Positions 42,965-53,304 are shown, counted from the first letter of the stretch. The stretch is DNA of 64,000 nucleotides from Shinella sp. CPCC 101442 (GCF_024704725.1 NZ_JALIQS010000001.1:682001-746000); one strand, 5' to 3'. Notes: generated by a model from the sequence alone, not told the origin. Made by a program: numbers and translations.

Positions 42965-44557
42965 CTAGCGGGTCGCGGCGATATCGGCGAAAGGGCCGAC
43001 CGGGCGGAAACGGATTTTGGCGTTGATGGGAACCTGGCCGGCAAGATCCAGGTGGTATTCGGCGACCGCACCGATGACGGGATAGCCGCCGGTCAACGGA
43101 TGGTCGGCGAGGAAGAGCACCGGCTGGCCGCTGTGCGGCACCTGGATGGCGCCCGTCGCCGTGCCCTCGCTTGGCAGCTCCGCGCTGTCCTTGCGCTCCA
43201 GCGGCACATCGCCGGCAAGGCGGATGCCGACGCGGCTCGATTGCGGCGTGACCTGCCAGAGCTGGCTCGTCAGCGTTTCCAGGCCCTTTTGCGTGAACCA
43301 GTCCGTGCGCGGGCCAAGCACCACGTCGAGTGTCACCACGTCACCGGCAGCGGGCAGGTCGAAGGCGGGAACTTCGTCGCAGGCAACGCTCGCCAGTCCG
43401 GCCGTTTCGCTCTTCAGGGCCAGCACGGTCCCGGCGATCACCAGCTCCGGACCGACGACGGCGAGCGTATCGGTCGCCGCACTGCCGAGAACCGGCACTA
43501 CATCGAAACCGCCGCGCACGGCGAGATAGGCGCGCATGCCTTTTTTCGGATGGCCGATCGTGACGACGTCGCCCGGTTCCAGCGCGATCGGGCAATAGGG
43601 CTCGAAGTCCTGCACGCGACCCGCGCTGTCGCGCACCGTCACCGGACAGGTCGCGCCGGCAAGGCCGATGACGGCGCGGACACTGCTTTCGAAGGAGAAG
43701 CCGCCGAGCGTGAGTTCGAGGCCCGGCGTGTTCGCCGGATTGCCGACGATGCGGTTGACGGCGTTGAAGGTGCCGCGGTCGAGCGCACCGGAGGCGGAGA
43801 CACCCTGTCCCGTCTGGCCGAACCGTCCGAGGTCCTGGAAGACAGCGGGCATCGGGGCAGCGAGCACCGTGAACTGCGGGGCATCAGCTGCAAGGATACG
43901 CTCCACCCGGGGAGCAGGCGCAGGAATGCTGACGGTCCTGCCCGCCTTCTCCATATCGAAGAAGCGCACGCGATAACCGGGCTGGAACAGCGCGCCGGGG
44001 TCGCGGTCGATATCCCACATCTTGATCGGCGTCGTGCCGATAATCTGCCAGCCGCCGGGGCTCGCTTGCGGATAGACCCCGCTGAAGGCGCCGGCGAGCG
44101 CGACGGAGCCGGCCGGGATGCGGGTGCGCGGGCTTTTGCGGCGCGGCACGTGAAGTGCCGTATCGCCGCCGACGAGGTAGCCGAAACCCGGGGCGAAACC
44201 GCAGAAGGCGACGGTGAATTCGCTTTCCGTGTGGCGGCGGACGGCCTCCTCGACGGAAAGGCCGGTCAATTCGGCGACATCGCCGAGATCCTCGCCGTCA
44301 TAGCGCACGGGGATTTCGACGAGATGCTCCGACGGCGCGATCTTCGCCGAGAGGTCGCGGGTGCCGATGCGGCCCGCAAGGTCGGAAGCCGAAACCTTGT
44401 CCGGGCGGAAGCTGATCATCAGCGTGCGCGCGGCCGGCACCATCTCGGCGATGCCGTCGACGGGATCGGCCTGCAGCGAGGCGAAGAGCGCGAGCGTCTC
44501 GTCGAGATCGGCGAGTTCGACGAGGATGGTGGTCAGGCTGACGGGAAGAAAACGCAT
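42965..44557 (-). CDS. 5-oxoprolinase subunits B and C fused (KipI-KipA)
   Basis: A 530-residue fusion. Residues about 1-215 are the KipI/PxpB domain ([38 protein letters not shown]) and about 230-530 the KipA/PxpC domain ([50 protein letters not shown]). In most bacteria these are separate genes. With PxpA encoded two genes upstream it should form the ATP-dependent 5-oxoprolinase that opens pyroglutamate to glutamate. ATG 44557 has GTGAGG upstream and lies 8 bp after the YcsI-family stop region. Confidence 0.9.
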   Translation of the reverse strand: MRFLPVSLTTILVELADLDETLALFASLQADPVDGIAEMVPAARTLMISFRPDKVSASDLAGRIGTRDLSAKIAPSEHLVEIPVRYDGEDLGDVAELTGLSVEEAVRRHTESEFTVAFCGFAPGFGYLVGGDTALHVPRRKSPRTRIPAGSVALAGAFSGVYPQASPGGWQIIGTTPIKMWDIDRDPGALFQPGYRVRFFDMEKAGRTVSIPAPAPRVERILAADAPQFTVLAAPMPAVFQDLGRFGQTGQGVSASGALDRGTFNAVNRIVGNPANTPGLELTLGGFSFESSVRAVIGLAGATCPVTVRDSAGRVQDFEPYCPIALEPGDVVTIGHPKKGMRAYLAVRGGFDVVPVLGSAATDTLAVVGPELVIAGTVLALKSETAGLASVACDEVPAFDLPAAGDVVTLDVVLGPRTDWFTQKGLETLTSQLWQVTPQSSRVGIRLAGDVPLERKDSAELPSEGTATGAIQVPHSGQPVLFLADHPLTGGYPVIGAVAEYHLDLAGQVPINAKIRFRPVGPFADIAATR

Positions 44558-44564
44558 CGAAGCC

Positions 44565-45374
44565 TCACGCGTGATAGGCGGAATCGGGGACATCGGTGAT
44601 GAACATGTGGCCCGGCGCATGGGTGATGGCGAAGGGCACGCCCGATGCCATCACGGCCGCCTGCGGAGTGACGCCGCAGGCCCAGAACACCGGCACTTCG
44701 CCCGGCTCGATGCGAACCGCATCGCCGAAATCCGGCTTAGCGAGATCGCCGATGCCGATTTCACCGGGCGCGCCGACATGAACGGGCGCACCATGCACGG
44801 CCGGGAAGCGGCCGGAAATGGTGGCGGCATCGGCAACGCGCGAGGCCGGGATCGGGCGCATGGAGACGACCATGTTGCCCTTGAGCCTGCCCGCCGGGCG
44901 GCAGGCCCTGTTCGTCAGGTACATCGGCACGTTGGTCCTGTCCGTCATGTGGCGGATCTCGATGCCCGCCTCCACCATCGGCGTCTCGAAGGTGAAGGAG
45001 CAGCCGATCAGGAAGGCGACGAGGTCGTCGCGCTCCGCCCAGGCGGCGGTGGCGTCAGGCGTTTCCTCGACGAGTTTTCCATCCCGCCAGATGCGGTACA
45101 GCGGCAGGTCGGTGCGAAGGTCGGCACCGGGCGCCAGAAGCGTCGTCGGCGAGCCCGGATCGGACACGTCGAGCACCGGGCAAGGCTTTGGGTTGCGTTG
45201 CGCATAGAGCAGGAAATCGAAGGCCCAGTCGCGCGGCAGCACGATCATGTTGGCCTGGGTGAAGCCGGGCGCGATGCCCGAGGTGGGCGCGACAAGCCCA
45301 TCCCGGTAAGTGGACCGCGCCTTGCGGGCGGCCGTGGCATCGGCATGGTCCAGATAGGCGGTCGGGATCGTCAT
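44565..45374 (-). CDS. YcsI/DUF1445-family putative hydro-lyase
   Basis: A 269-residue DUF1445 protein, the family to which Bacillus YcsI and D-glutamate cyclase-like proteins belong. Features are [19 protein letters not shown] near residue 35, [19 protein letters not shown] near 122 and [13 protein letters not shown] at the end, all typical. Its position between PxpA and PxpBC matches the ycsF-ycsG-ycsI-kipI-kipA order of Bacillus. It may interconvert 5-oxoproline and glutamate-type compounds, including the D forms. Function inferred from family and context. Confidence 0.88.
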   Translation of the reverse strand: MTIPTAYLDHADATAARKARSTYRDGLVAPTSGIAPGFTQANMIVLPRDWAFDFLLYAQRNPKPCPVLDVSDPGSPTTLLAPGADLRTDLPLYRIWRDGKLVEETPDATAAWAERDDLVAFLIGCSFTFETPMVEAGIEIRHMTDRTNVPMYLTNRACRPAGRLKGNMVVSMRPIPASRVADAATISGRFPAVHGAPVHVGAPGEIGIGDLAKPDFGDAVRIEPGEVPVFWACGVTPQAAVMASGVPFAITHAPGHMFITDVPDSAYHA

Positions 45375-45383
45375 TATGTCACC

Positions 45384-46151
45384 TCACGCCTTGTCCACGA
45401 AGGAGCTGACAACAATGCCTTCCGCCTCGAAGCGGCGGCGGATTTCCTGGGCGATCGCAACGGCACCGGGGCTGTCGCCGTGCACGCAGATCGACTGCGC
45501 CTCGATGCGGATGGTGCTGCCGTCGATGGCTTCCAGCGTGCCCTCCCGGGCGAGCTGCACCATCCGGTCGGCGATTTTCTTCTCGTCATGCAGCACGGAA
45601 CCGGCTTCACGGCGGGAAACGAGCTCCCCCTTAGGCGTATAGGCACGGTCGGCAAAGGCCTCCGCGACGACGGCAAGGCCGGACTTGCGGGCGAGATCGA
45701 GGATCGGCGCATTGGCAAGGCCCATCAGGACGAGCGAAGGATCGACCGCCTTGATACCGTCGATCACCGCCTGGCCCTGTTTCGCATCATAGGCGATGCG
45801 GTTGTAGAGCGCGCCATGCGGCTTGACGTAGCGCACCGTCGTGCCCGCCGCGGCGGCAACGCCCTTGATCGCACCGATCTGGTAGATCACGTCGGCGATC
45901 AGCTCTTCGGACGTGGCGTCCAGATCGCGGCGGCCAAAACCGACGCGGTCGGGATAGGAAACGTGGGCACCGATGACGACGCCGTTTGCCGCAGCCGCCT
46001 TCACCGTGCGAAAAATGCCGGCCGGATCGCCGGCATGGAAACCGCAGGCGATGTTGGCGGAGGAGACGACAGCGAGCATAGCCGCATCGTCGCCCATGCG
46101 CCAGGCGCCGTAGCTTTCGCCGAGATCGCTGTTGAGATCGATCGCTGTCAT
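45384..46151 (-). CDS. pxpA: 5-oxoprolinase subunit A (LamB/YcsF family)
   Basis: A 255-residue LamB/YcsF protein. [18 protein letters not shown] at the N-terminus, [14 protein letters not shown] near 33, [16 protein letters not shown] near 61 and [11 protein letters not shown] near 99 are the family signatures. It is the catalytic partner of PxpB-PxpC in ATP-dependent 5-oxoproline hydrolysis. It lies between the NRAMP-like transporter and the YcsI-family gene with gaps of 9 to 11 bp, so the set is one operon. Confidence 0.93.
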   Translation of the reverse strand: MTAIDLNSDLGESYGAWRMGDDAAMLAVVSSANIACGFHAGDPAGIFRTVKAAAANGVVIGAHVSYPDRVGFGRRDLDATSEELIADVIYQIGAIKGVAAAAGTTVRYVKPHGALYNRIAYDAKQGQAVIDGIKAVDPSLVLMGLANAPILDLARKSGLAVVAEAFADRAYTPKGELVSRREAGSVLHDEKKIADRMVQLAREGTLEAIDGSTIRIEAQSICVHGDSPGAVAIAQEIRRRFEAEGIVVSSFVDKA

Positions 46152-46162
46152 GGTCCCCTCCC

Positions 46163-47419
46163 CTATGCGCCGAGCAGGCTGAAGATGTTGCCGGCCGACT
46201 TGTAGCCCATATACCACGTCAGCGCGCAGGTCAGGACGCCGAGGATCAGCAGCCAGCGCGGATAGTGGTAGCCGTTCATCAGGTCGGGGCGCGCCCAGGC
46301 GGCATACATGAAGATCGAGAAACCGATCGGCAGGACGAGACCGTTGAGGCCGCCCACGAAGACCAGCATGGCAGCCGGCGGCGTGGTGATCAGGATGTAG
46401 CAGACCAGCGAGAAGGCGATGAAGGCGACGGTCGCGAGATTGCGCTGGCGCTCGGTCATGTCGGGCTTGAAGGCCGTCAGGAACGAGACGGACGTATAAG
46501 CCGCACCGATGATGCTGGTCATGGCCGAAGCGAGGAAGACGGCCCCGAACAGGCGGAAGCCGATATTGCCGGAGGCCGCATGGAAAGCCTGACCGGCGGG
46601 GTTCGCGGCCTGGCCGGAGAGGTCGATCACCACGCCGCTTGCGACAACGCCGAGGATGGCGAGGAAGAGGATGTAGCGCAGCACGCCCGTTATCGCGATG
46701 CCGCTGAAGGCCGCGCGGTTGATGGCACCGATGTTTTCGACGCCGGACGTGCCCTTGTCGAGCAGGCGATGTGCGCCGGCATAGGTGATGTAACCGCCGA
46801 CCGTGCCGCCGACGATGGTGGTGATGGTGGCGAAGTCGATCGTATCGGGCAGGAAGGTTTGGCGGAAGGCTTCGGCGACCGGCGGGCCGGACGCAATGGC
46901 CGCATAGACGATCAGCGCCAGCTTGACGAAGGCGGCGACGATGACGACGCGGTCCATGGCAATGCCGGCGCGACGCGACAGGAAGATGCCGATGGCAGCC
47001 AGCGCGCCGATCGCCCCCCCGATCTTCGGGTCGAGATCGATCATCGCATTGAAGCCGAGGCCGGCGCCGCCGATATTGCCGATGTTGAAGAACAGGCCGC
47101 CGATGATGACGAGAACCGCGAGCAGATAGCCGGAGCCGGGAATCGCGGCATTGGCGATGGCCGGCGCGCGCATGCGCGTCACGGCGACGATGCGCCAGAT
47201 GTTCGCCTGCACGACGAAGTCGATCAGGATGGAGACGAGGATGGCGAAGGCGAAGGCTGCACCAAGCTTGACGGTGAAATTGGCCGTCTGCGTGATGAAG
47301 CCCGGCCCGACAGCCGACATCGACATCAGGAACATGGCCGAAAGCAGGGCGCGGCGCTGGGTCGCCTTGTTTTGCGCCGGGGGTACGGCGTGGATTGCCG
47401 CAAGCTCGTTCTGCTGCAT
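46163..47419 (-). CDS. NRAMP-related membrane transporter lacking metal-binding motifs
   Basis: A 418-residue integral membrane protein with about eleven hydrophobic segments, of the NRAMP superfamily (YcsG-like). True NRAMP metal transporters carry DPGN in the first segment and a Met-Pro-His triplet in the sixth. Here the first reads [15 protein letters not shown], and the sixth region ([19 protein letters not shown]) has no MPH. It is therefore unlikely to move divalent metals. First gene of the 5-oxoprolinase operon, so uptake of 5-oxoproline or a related acid is the better guess. ATG 47419 follows GGGAGGACACCC. Confidence 0.85.
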   Translation of the reverse strand: MQQNELAAIHAVPPAQNKATQRRALLSAMFLMSMSAVGPGFITQTANFTVKLGAAFAFAILVSILIDFVVQANIWRIVAVTRMRAPAIANAAIPGSGYLLAVLVIIGGLFFNIGNIGGAGLGFNAMIDLDPKIGGAIGALAAIGIFLSRRAGIAMDRVVIVAAFVKLALIVYAAIASGPPVAEAFRQTFLPDTIDFATITTIVGGTVGGYITYAGAHRLLDKGTSGVENIGAINRAAFSGIAITGVLRYILFLAILGVVASGVVIDLSGQAANPAGQAFHAASGNIGFRLFGAVFLASAMTSIIGAAYTSVSFLTAFKPDMTERQRNLATVAFIAFSLVCYILITTPPAAMLVFVGGLNGLVLPIGFSIFMYAAWARPDLMNGYHYPRWLLILGVLTCALTWYMGYKSAGNIFSLLGA

Positions 47420-47467
47420 GGGTGTCCTCCCGGGTCTGCCGCCGTGCTGACGGTAGCTCATGGGGGA

Positions 47468-47514
47468 ATATCATGCTCTGCTACACAAAAATGTCAATAT
47501 TGTTCAACAATATT
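47468..47514 (-). promoter_or_regulatory. pxp operon promoter with 19-bp GntR-type palindrome
   Basis: A perfect palindrome, AATATTGTT-C-AACAATATT, lies at 47496-47514. On the minus strand it runs into a consensus -35 TTGACA (47497-47492), with a possible -10 TGATAT at 47473-47468 after 18 bp. The TTGT...ACAA layout is usual for FadR-type GntR operators. The divergent GntR gene lies 147 bp away. Repression by occupancy of the -35 is the likely mechanism. Confidence 0.65.
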
Positions 47515-47660
47515 TCGGTATCGTTCCTTATTATGGCCGCTTTACCAACCACATAGCACCAGATTCGCCACAATTTCCGACCCCATTGCACTTGCATTCA
47601 TGCTAAGGGCAGACGGGAAAGTGGGTCGCCGGGCACAACCTGTCCGGCAGGGAGAATGAC

Positions 47661-48320
47661 ATGACGGAAGACGGAGAAGGCCTGCCGCTGGCGGACCGCT
47701 TGGCACGGCACATTCGCACACTGCTGATTTCGGGCGAGCTGTCGCCCGGCCAGCGCCTCTCGGAAGCAGCCTTCAGCGAGCGCTTCGACGTCTCGCGCAA
47801 TTCGCTGCGCGAAGCCTTCCGCCTGCTGACCAAGGACGGGCTTTTGCGCCACGAGGCCAATCGCGGCGTCTTCGTCACCGTCCCGTCCATGTCTTCGGTC
47901 ATCGATATCTACCGCGTACGGCGCATGCTGGAATGCGGCGCGCTGCGCCAGGCCTGGCAGCAGCATCCGGCAATCCGGGTGATGCGCGAGGCAGTCAACA
48001 ATGCGCGCGAGCAACGTGATCGGGGCGACTGGGTCGGCGTCGGCAGCGCCAACATGATCTTTCACACCGCCATCATAGATCTCTCGGACAGCGCGCGGCT
48101 GACCGAATTCTACGAGCGCATCTCGGCGGAACTGCGCCTCTGCTTCGGGCTCTTGAACGACCCCGAGCACCTGCACTCGCCCTTCGTCGACATGAACGAC
48201 GCGATCGTCACCCTTCTGGAAGAGGGAAAGCCGGCGGAGGCCGCCGCGCTGATGGAGACCTATCTCAACCTCGCCGAACGCACGATGCTGAAGGCGCTGG
48301 AGCGAGCCGAGCAGGCTTAA
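47661..48320 (+). CDS. GntR-family (FadR/FCD) transcriptional regulator
   Basis: A 219-residue regulator. The winged helix reads ADRLARHIRTLLISGELSPG, then SEAAFSERFDVSRNSLREAF, and the C-terminal FCD domain has the expected metal-site histidine in ANMIFHTAIIDLSDSARL. Divergent from the 5-oxoprolinase operon; B. subtilis uses KipR (IclR type) at the same place, so the regulator class differs. Its stop codon shares TTAA with the converging GGDEF-EAL gene. Confidence 0.9.
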   Translation: MTEDGEGLPLADRLARHIRTLLISGELSPGQRLSEAAFSERFDVSRNSLREAFRLLTKDGLLRHEANRGVFVTVPSMSSVIDIYRVRRMLECGALRQAWQQHPAIRVMREAVNNAREQRDRGDWVGVGSANMIFHTAIIDLSDSARLTEFYERISAELRLCFGLLNDPEHLHSPFVDMNDAIVTLLEEGKPAEAAALMETYLNLAERTMLKALERAEQA

Positions 48321-50329
48321 GCGACGCCGGCACGGCGCAGCGGGATGACGGAGCCTGTGGCGTCCGGCAGGAACGGTTCCGGGCGGCCGAGGAAGTAGCC
48401 CTGCGCATAATCGACGCCGATCGTGCGGAGCGCGGCGAGGATGTCCGCGTTCTCCACGAACTCGGCGATCGTCCGTCGGCCGGCGAGATGCGAAATCTGG
48501 TTGATCATCTCGACCGTCATCCAGTCCGCCTTGTCCGTCAGCATGTCGCGCACGAAACTGCCGTCGATCTTCACATAGTCGACGGGCAGGCGCTTCAGAT
48601 AGGTCAGCGAGGACATGCCGACGCCGAAATCGTCGAGCGCGAAGCGGCAGCCCATGGCGCGCATGGCGTTCATGAAGGCGATGGCCTCGTCGAGGTTTTC
48701 GATGGCACTCGTTTCGGTGATCTCGAAGCAGAGCACATCCGCCGGCACGCGGCTGCGATGCAGCGCCTCGCGCAGGAAGGGCAGGAACGTCTCGTCCTTC
48801 AGCGTCAGGCCACTGAGATTGATCGAATAGGTGCCGGTCGCAACGCCCTTGCGCTGGCCGATGACGTCGAGCGCATGGCGCACGACCCAGCGATCGAGGG
48901 CAGGCATCAGGCCGAAGCGCTCGGCCGCAGGAATGAAAGCGCCCGGCGCGAGCAACCTGCCGTTCTCTTCCAGGCGCAGCAGAATTTCACAGTGCTCCGC
49001 CGGTGCCTCGTCGCCGTCGATGGTGGCGATTTCCTGGCAATACAACTGGAAGCGGTCTTCCTCCAGCGCGCGATGCAGACGCTGCACCCAGTTGAGATTG
49101 GCGGTGAACTGGGTCTGCGCCGCATCCGTCGTCTCGAAGACATGCACGCGGTTGCGGCCCTTCTCCTTTGCCATGTAGCAGGCGATATCGGCCGCCCGCA
49201 GCGCCTCCTGCGGCGTAAAGCGCCGTTCGGCGAGATGAACGACGCCGATGCTGGCGCTGATCGAGTAACGATGACCATTCCAGACGAAATCGATCGCTTC
49301 GGCAATCTCGCGCAGCCGCAGGGCGATACGGAGTGCATCTTCCGGCGAGCAGTTCGGCAAAATGATGCCGAATTCGTCGCCGCCCAGGCGGGCGAGCAGA
49401 TCCGTACCACGAATGGCCTTGTCGAGATCGCGCGAAATGCGGCGCAGCAGCTCGTCGCCGGCCGCATGGCCGCCATTGTCGTTGACGGCTTTGAACTGGT
49501 CGAGATCGATGAACATCAGCGCATGGCGACTGCCGGGTTGCTCCAGTGCGCGGGTTAGCCGCTCCTCGAAGAGCCGGCGATTCGGCAGACCGGTGAGGCC
49601 GTCATGATTGGCATTGTGGGAAAGCTGGCCCTCGATATTGCGGCGATGCGCCAGGAAACTGTTCAGCCGCCAGACGATCAGCAGGATGAAAACCAGCGCC
49701 ATCGCGGCATTGCTGATGAAGAGGACGGTCTGCACCTGCCGCATCCCCTCCCCCAGCCGGTCCGAGAAGCGCCTCGTAAGGGGCGTGACGAGCGCGTTTA
49801 TCTCGTCGAGCTGGCGGGTGATGTCGCGACGATCGACCTCATTGATATGCCGCGAGGCATCGATCGCTTCGCCGATCGGGATCAACTGCATCAGCACGCC
49901 CTCGGCCGTGCGCCAGTCGCGGATGCTGGCCTCCATGACCGGAAGCCAACGGAAGTACCGGAAGAGCCAGATGATGTTCGGAATGTCGTCAGGATGGTTG
50001 CCGGCGGCGAGGAAGCCCCTGAAGGCCGCATCTACATCAGGCGGATCGGCCTCCAGCGCCAACCGCGCCGCACGATCGCCCATCGGCATCGCCATCGCCT
50101 CGTGATAGCGCGCGACGAAGGCGCGGTTGCCGGATTCGGCATAGCGGTTGAGGTAGTAGAGAGCGTCATGCTGGCCTTTCGACCAGAGGCTCTCGCCCGT
50201 CACGAAGGCACGCAGCGACGAGGTCACCTGCAGGCTGAAGGTGGCAAGCGCGGTCTGCAGAAGGACGATGAGAACGAACGGCCAGGCGACGGCGATAAGG
50301 CGCAGTGTCGTTTTTGGGGACTGCGTCAT
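48317..50329 (-). CDS. Membrane GGDEF-EAL protein (c-di-GMP turnover)
   Basis: A 670-residue two-pass membrane protein. Membrane segments lie at about 10-33 and 200-221 with a periplasmic domain of about 165 residues between. The GGDEF domain is intact (RLGGDEF at 314-320) and has an inhibitory I-site RGTD at 307-310. The EAL domain begins with EIL at 448-450 and keeps the metal-site ALDDFGVGMSS and VKIDGSFV. Both activities are possible; cyclase with product inhibition and phosphodiesterase are each supported by motifs. The ATG at 50329 precedes the membrane segment; a longer frame adds 38 polar residues. Signal sensed by the periplasmic domain is unknown. Confidence 0.92.
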   Translation of the reverse strand: MTQSPKTTLRLIAVAWPFVLIVLLQTALATFSLQVTSSLRAFVTGESLWSKGQHDALYYLNRYAESGNRAFVARYHEAMAMPMGDRAARLALEADPPDVDAAFRGFLAAGNHPDDIPNIIWLFRYFRWLPVMEASIRDWRTAEGVLMQLIPIGEAIDASRHINEVDRRDITRQLDEINALVTPLTRRFSDRLGEGMRQVQTVLFISNAAMALVFILLIVWRLNSFLAHRRNIEGQLSHNANHDGLTGLPNRRLFEERLTRALEQPGSRHALMFIDLDQFKAVNDNGGHAAGDELLRRISRDLDKAIRGTDLLARLGGDEFGIILPNCSPEDALRIALRLREIAEAIDFVWNGHRYSISASIGVVHLAERRFTPQEALRAADIACYMAKEKGRNRVHVFETTDAAQTQFTANLNWVQRLHRALEEDRFQLYCQEIATIDGDEAPAEHCEILLRLEENGRLLAPGAFIPAAERFGLMPALDRWVVRHALDVIGQRKGVATGTYSINLSGLTLKDETFLPFLREALHRSRVPADVLCFEITETSAIENLDEAIAFMNAMRAMGCRFALDDFGVGMSSLTYLKRLPVDYVKIDGSFVRDMLTDKADWMTVEMINQISHLAGRRTIAEFVENADILAALRTIGVDYAQGYFLGRPEPFLPDATGSVIPLRRAGVA

Positions 50330-50589
50330 GCAAAACCCCGGCTCTGCAGGTAAAAGGTTGCCGTGCCGCGGGCCGGTTGCCTTTGCCTGTTCGCGATCAC
50401 CGTCGTCTTGCCTGCCAGTCTCATTACGCGCATCCCTGCCCATGGCGACCGGAAATCCGGGTTATGCGCCACTACGTCAGCAAGGGGATTGGAGCACAAG
50501 AGCGTAATGAAAGTGCTAATGCAACCAAAAGATTGCATTCTATCTGCGTCATTTCGAACGGATCTTTTTTCACAACGCCAAGGGCAGGC

Positions 50590-50622
50590 AAAAAAAATGG
50601 GCCAGCGAAAATCGCGGCCCAT
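50590..50622 (-). terminator. Rho-independent terminator (minus strand)
   Basis: On the minus strand a stem ATGGGCC/GGCCCAT is extended by GCGA/TCGC with a one-base bulge and a three-base loop, followed at once by eight T residues. No minus-strand protein gene ends here: the GGDEF-EAL gene starts 260 bp further on, and the hydrolase is on the other strand. It therefore marks the 3' end of an unannotated minus-strand transcript. Confidence 0.85.
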
Positions 50623-50735
50623 TGAAGTGTGAAGGTTAAAAACCTCCAGAGGGGAACAGCTGATGCGGCGGCACTGGGAGGAAAACCGCCGTGTGCATCA
50701 ACTGCATGCACTATGCCCAGTTTTTGACCAGATGG
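50590..50735 (-). ncRNA. Candidate trans-acting small RNA with anti-Shine-Dalgarno loop
   Basis: About 145 nt on the minus strand end in a strong intrinsic terminator but contain no convincing coding frame. Read on the minus strand there are successive hairpins: GTGCAT/ATGCAC (50693-50711), GGCGG/CCGCC (50667-50690) with a loop containing TTTTCCTCCCAG, AGGTT/AACCT (50633-50645), then the terminator. The exposed CCTCCC is complementary to ribosome sites such as GGGAGG, which many genes here use. The general layout recalls rhizobial AbcR or NfeR1-type RNAs, but I cannot confirm homology. The 5' end is estimated; a possible -10 ATAAAT lies at 50741-50746. Confidence 0.5.
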
Positions 50736-50878
50736 AAAACATTTATTGTGCAATGCAGCTATGCAAATGCCGCGCTGCTCACCACCGGTTTCGCGGCCGG
50801 CTTTCTGCAGTTTTTTCCCGGAGATGTCGGAAGGCGGCCCCGCTGCGCGTCTTTTGTGAAAGGTGGGAGGAGAGACCG

Positions 50879-51682
50879 ATGCTTACAGATGACGATCTCG
50901 TGCGGTTCGAGCGGCAGGGCACACCGCCGCTGCCTTCAGCTCTCGTGGAAGGTCATGTCGAAAACGACGGCGCTCGGATCTGGCATGCGGTCTTTGGCAA
51001 CGGGCCGGCCGTCATCCTACTGCATGGCGGGCTCGGCAATGCCGGGAACTGGGGAAACCAGGTGCCGGCGCTTGTCGCCGCGGGCAAGACGGTCATCGCC
51101 ATCGACAGCCGCGGCCATGGACGCAGCACCCGCGATGCCGGACCGTTCAGCTATGTCCGCATGGCCGGCGATATCGTGGCGGTGATGGATCATCTCGGTA
51201 TCGGAAAAGCTAGCCTCCTCGGCTGGAGCGATGGCGGCTGCACCGCGCTCATCCTCGCCGACCGGCATCCGGAGCGCGTCGACAGCGTCTTTTTCTTCGC
51301 CTGCAACATGGATCCGGGCGGCACGCTCGAGTTCCGGCCGACGCCCGTGCTCGACCGCTGTTTCCACCGGCACCGCCTGGACTACGAGGCCCTGTCGGCA
51401 ACGCCCGACATCTTCGACACGTTCGTCGCCGACGTTTCGCGGATGATGGAGACCGAACCGAACTACACCGCTGAAGACCTTGCCGGGATCGCGGTCCCCG
51501 TCACCATCGTGCTCGGCGAGCACGATGAATTCATCCGCCGCGAGCATGCCGCCTATCTCGCACAGACCATTCCGGGAGCCACACTCGCCATCCTCCCCGG
51601 CGTCAGCCATTTCGCGCCGCTACAGCGGCCGGCGCTCTTCAACGACGCTGTTTTGCACTTCCTTGACCGGATCGGCCGTTAG
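50879..51682 (+). CDS. Alpha/beta-hydrolase
   Basis: A 267-residue alpha/beta-hydrolase. [13 protein letters not shown] gives the oxyanion region, the nucleophile elbow is GWSDGG (about residue 110), the acid is in LGEHDEF and the catalytic His in GVSHFAPL. It resembles the enol-lactone hydrolase and haloperoxidase-like group. The ATG at 50879 follows GGGAGGAGAGACCG; a longer frame adds 72 residues reading through the candidate small-RNA region antisense. Cytoplasmic. Its stop overlaps the converging GMC gene by 4 bp. Substrate unknown. Confidence 0.88.
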   Translation: MLTDDDLVRFERQGTPPLPSALVEGHVENDGARIWHAVFGNGPAVILLHGGLGNAGNWGNQVPALVAAGKTVIAIDSRGHGRSTRDAGPFSYVRMAGDIVAVMDHLGIGKASLLGWSDGGCTALILADRHPERVDSVFFFACNMDPGGTLEFRPTPVLDRCFHRHRLDYEALSATPDIFDTFVADVSRMMETEPNYTAEDLAGIAVPVTIVLGEHDEFIRREHAAYLAQTIPGATLAILPGVSHFAPLQRPALFNDAVLHFLDRIGR

Positions 51683-53304
51683 GCCCGCTCCAGCATCGCC
51701 TCCGCCGCCTTTTCCGCGATCATGATCACGGGCGAGTTCGTGTTGCCGGAAACGATGGTCGGCATGATGGAGGCATCGACGACGCGCAGCCGGTCGAGCC
51801 CGTGCACACGCAGTCTGGCATCCACCACGGCCATGGGGTCGCTGCCCATCTTGCAGGTGCCGACAGGATGGAAGATCGTCGTTGCGATATCGCCGGCGCG
51901 GCGGATCAACTCCTCCTCGCTCTGATATTCGCGACCGGGGAGCATTTCCTGCGGACGGAATTGCGCGATCGCCCTGGCCTGCATGAGACTGCGCGCGTGG
52001 CGGATGGATTTGGCCGCCAGCAACCGGTCGCCTGCGGTCGAAAGGTAGTTTGGCCGGATTTCCGGCGGAAGCCCGGCATCGCGCGCCGTCACATGCACCG
52101 TTCCGCGGCTTTCGGGCCTGAGATTGCAGACGGATACCGTCACCGCCGGATAGCGGTGCAGCGGTTCGCCGAGCCGGTCGGTGCTGAGCGGCTGGACATG
52201 GTATTCGAGATCGGCCGTGGCGACGGCCGGATCGCTCTTGGCGAAGATGCCGAGCTGGCTCGGCGCCATGGAGAGCGGACCGGAGCGCCGAAACGCATAT
52301 TGCAGTCCCATGCCGGCACGGCTGAAGAGATTGTGGTAAAGCTGGTTCAGCGTGCGCGCACCCTCGATTTTGAAGACCGTGCGGATCTGCAGATGATCCT
52401 GCAGGTTCTCGCCGACGCCCCTCAGCTCGTGCTGCACGGGGATCCCGAGGCCGGACAGCAGGTCCGGTCGGCCGACGCCCGACAATTCCAGGATCTTCGG
52501 CGAGTTGATCGCCCCGGCCGACAGCACGACCTCGCGCGAGGCCCGCGCGATGCAGAGCCGTCCGCCGAGGCGGAAGCGCACGCCTGTCACGGCCCTGCCG
52601 TCGAATTCCAGCCGCTCCGTCTCGGCACCGGTGAGAACGCGCAGGTTCCTGCGCTTCATCGCGGGGCGCAGGAACGCCTTCGTCGTGTTCCACCGCACGC
52701 CGCCGCGTTGGTTGACCTCGAAGTAACCCGAGCCCTCGTTGTCGCCGTCGTTGAAATCCTCGGTCTTGCGGATACCAAGCTCTTCAGCCGCATCACGAAA
52801 GGCGTCGAGGATCGGCCAGGAGAGGCGTTGGCGCTCGACGCGCCATTCCCCGCCTGCCCCGTGCATGGCCGAGTTTCCGCGGTAGTTGTCTTCCGACTTC
52901 ACGAAATAGGGCAGCACGTCGTCCCAGCTCCAGCCGGCATTGCCCGCCTGCCGCCAGCCGTCGTAATCCGCCGCCTGGCCGCGCATGTAGATCATGCCGT
53001 TGATCGACGAGCAGCCGCCGAGCAACTTTCCACGGGGGTAATTCAGCGCACGACCGTTGAGGCCGGCTTCCGCCGCCGTCTTCATCATCCAGTCGGTACG
53101 CGGATTGCCCATGCAGTAGAGATAGCCGATCGGCACATGGACCCAATGGTAACGGTCCGAGCCGCCCGCCTCGAGCAGCAGAACCCGGTTCTTCGGATCG
53201 GCCGAAAGGCGGTTGGCCAGAACGCATCCGGCCGAACCGGCACCGACGACGATGAAATCGTACGTGCCTTCATCGACGGGTGTTTCGCTTACATGCTGGT
53301 TCAC
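51679..53304 (-). CDS. GMC-family oxidoreductase (choline dehydrogenase-like)
   Basis: A 541-residue FAD-dependent alcohol oxidoreductase. The dinucleotide motif is [18 protein letters not shown] at the N-terminus, [15 protein letters not shown] is GMC signature 1, and [15 protein letters not shown] signature 2. The catalytic His is in [11 protein letters not shown] and the partner residue in GNTNSPVIM. It starts at GTG, overlapping the kinase stop as GTGA. Last gene of the nine-gene operon; it may oxidise a polyol or an alcohol side product of the pathway. No signal peptide. Confidence 0.9.
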   Translation of the reverse strand: MNQHVSETPVDEGTYDFIVVGAGSAGCVLANRLSADPKNRVLLLEAGGSDRYHWVHVPIGYLYCMGNPRTDWMMKTAAEAGLNGRALNYPRGKLLGGCSSINGMIYMRGQAADYDGWRQAGNAGWSWDDVLPYFVKSEDNYRGNSAMHGAGGEWRVERQRLSWPILDAFRDAAEELGIRKTEDFNDGDNEGSGYFEVNQRGGVRWNTTKAFLRPAMKRRNLRVLTGAETERLEFDGRAVTGVRFRLGGRLCIARASREVVLSAGAINSPKILELSGVGRPDLLSGLGIPVQHELRGVGENLQDHLQIRTVFKIEGARTLNQLYHNLFSRAGMGLQYAFRRSGPLSMAPSQLGIFAKSDPAVATADLEYHVQPLSTDRLGEPLHRYPAVTVSVCNLRPESRGTVHVTARDAGLPPEIRPNYLSTAGDRLLAAKSIRHARSLMQARAIAQFRPQEMLPGREYQSEEELIRRAGDIATTIFHPVGTCKMGSDPMAVVDARLRVHGLDRLRVVDASIMPTIVSGNTNSPVIMIAEKAAEAMLERA

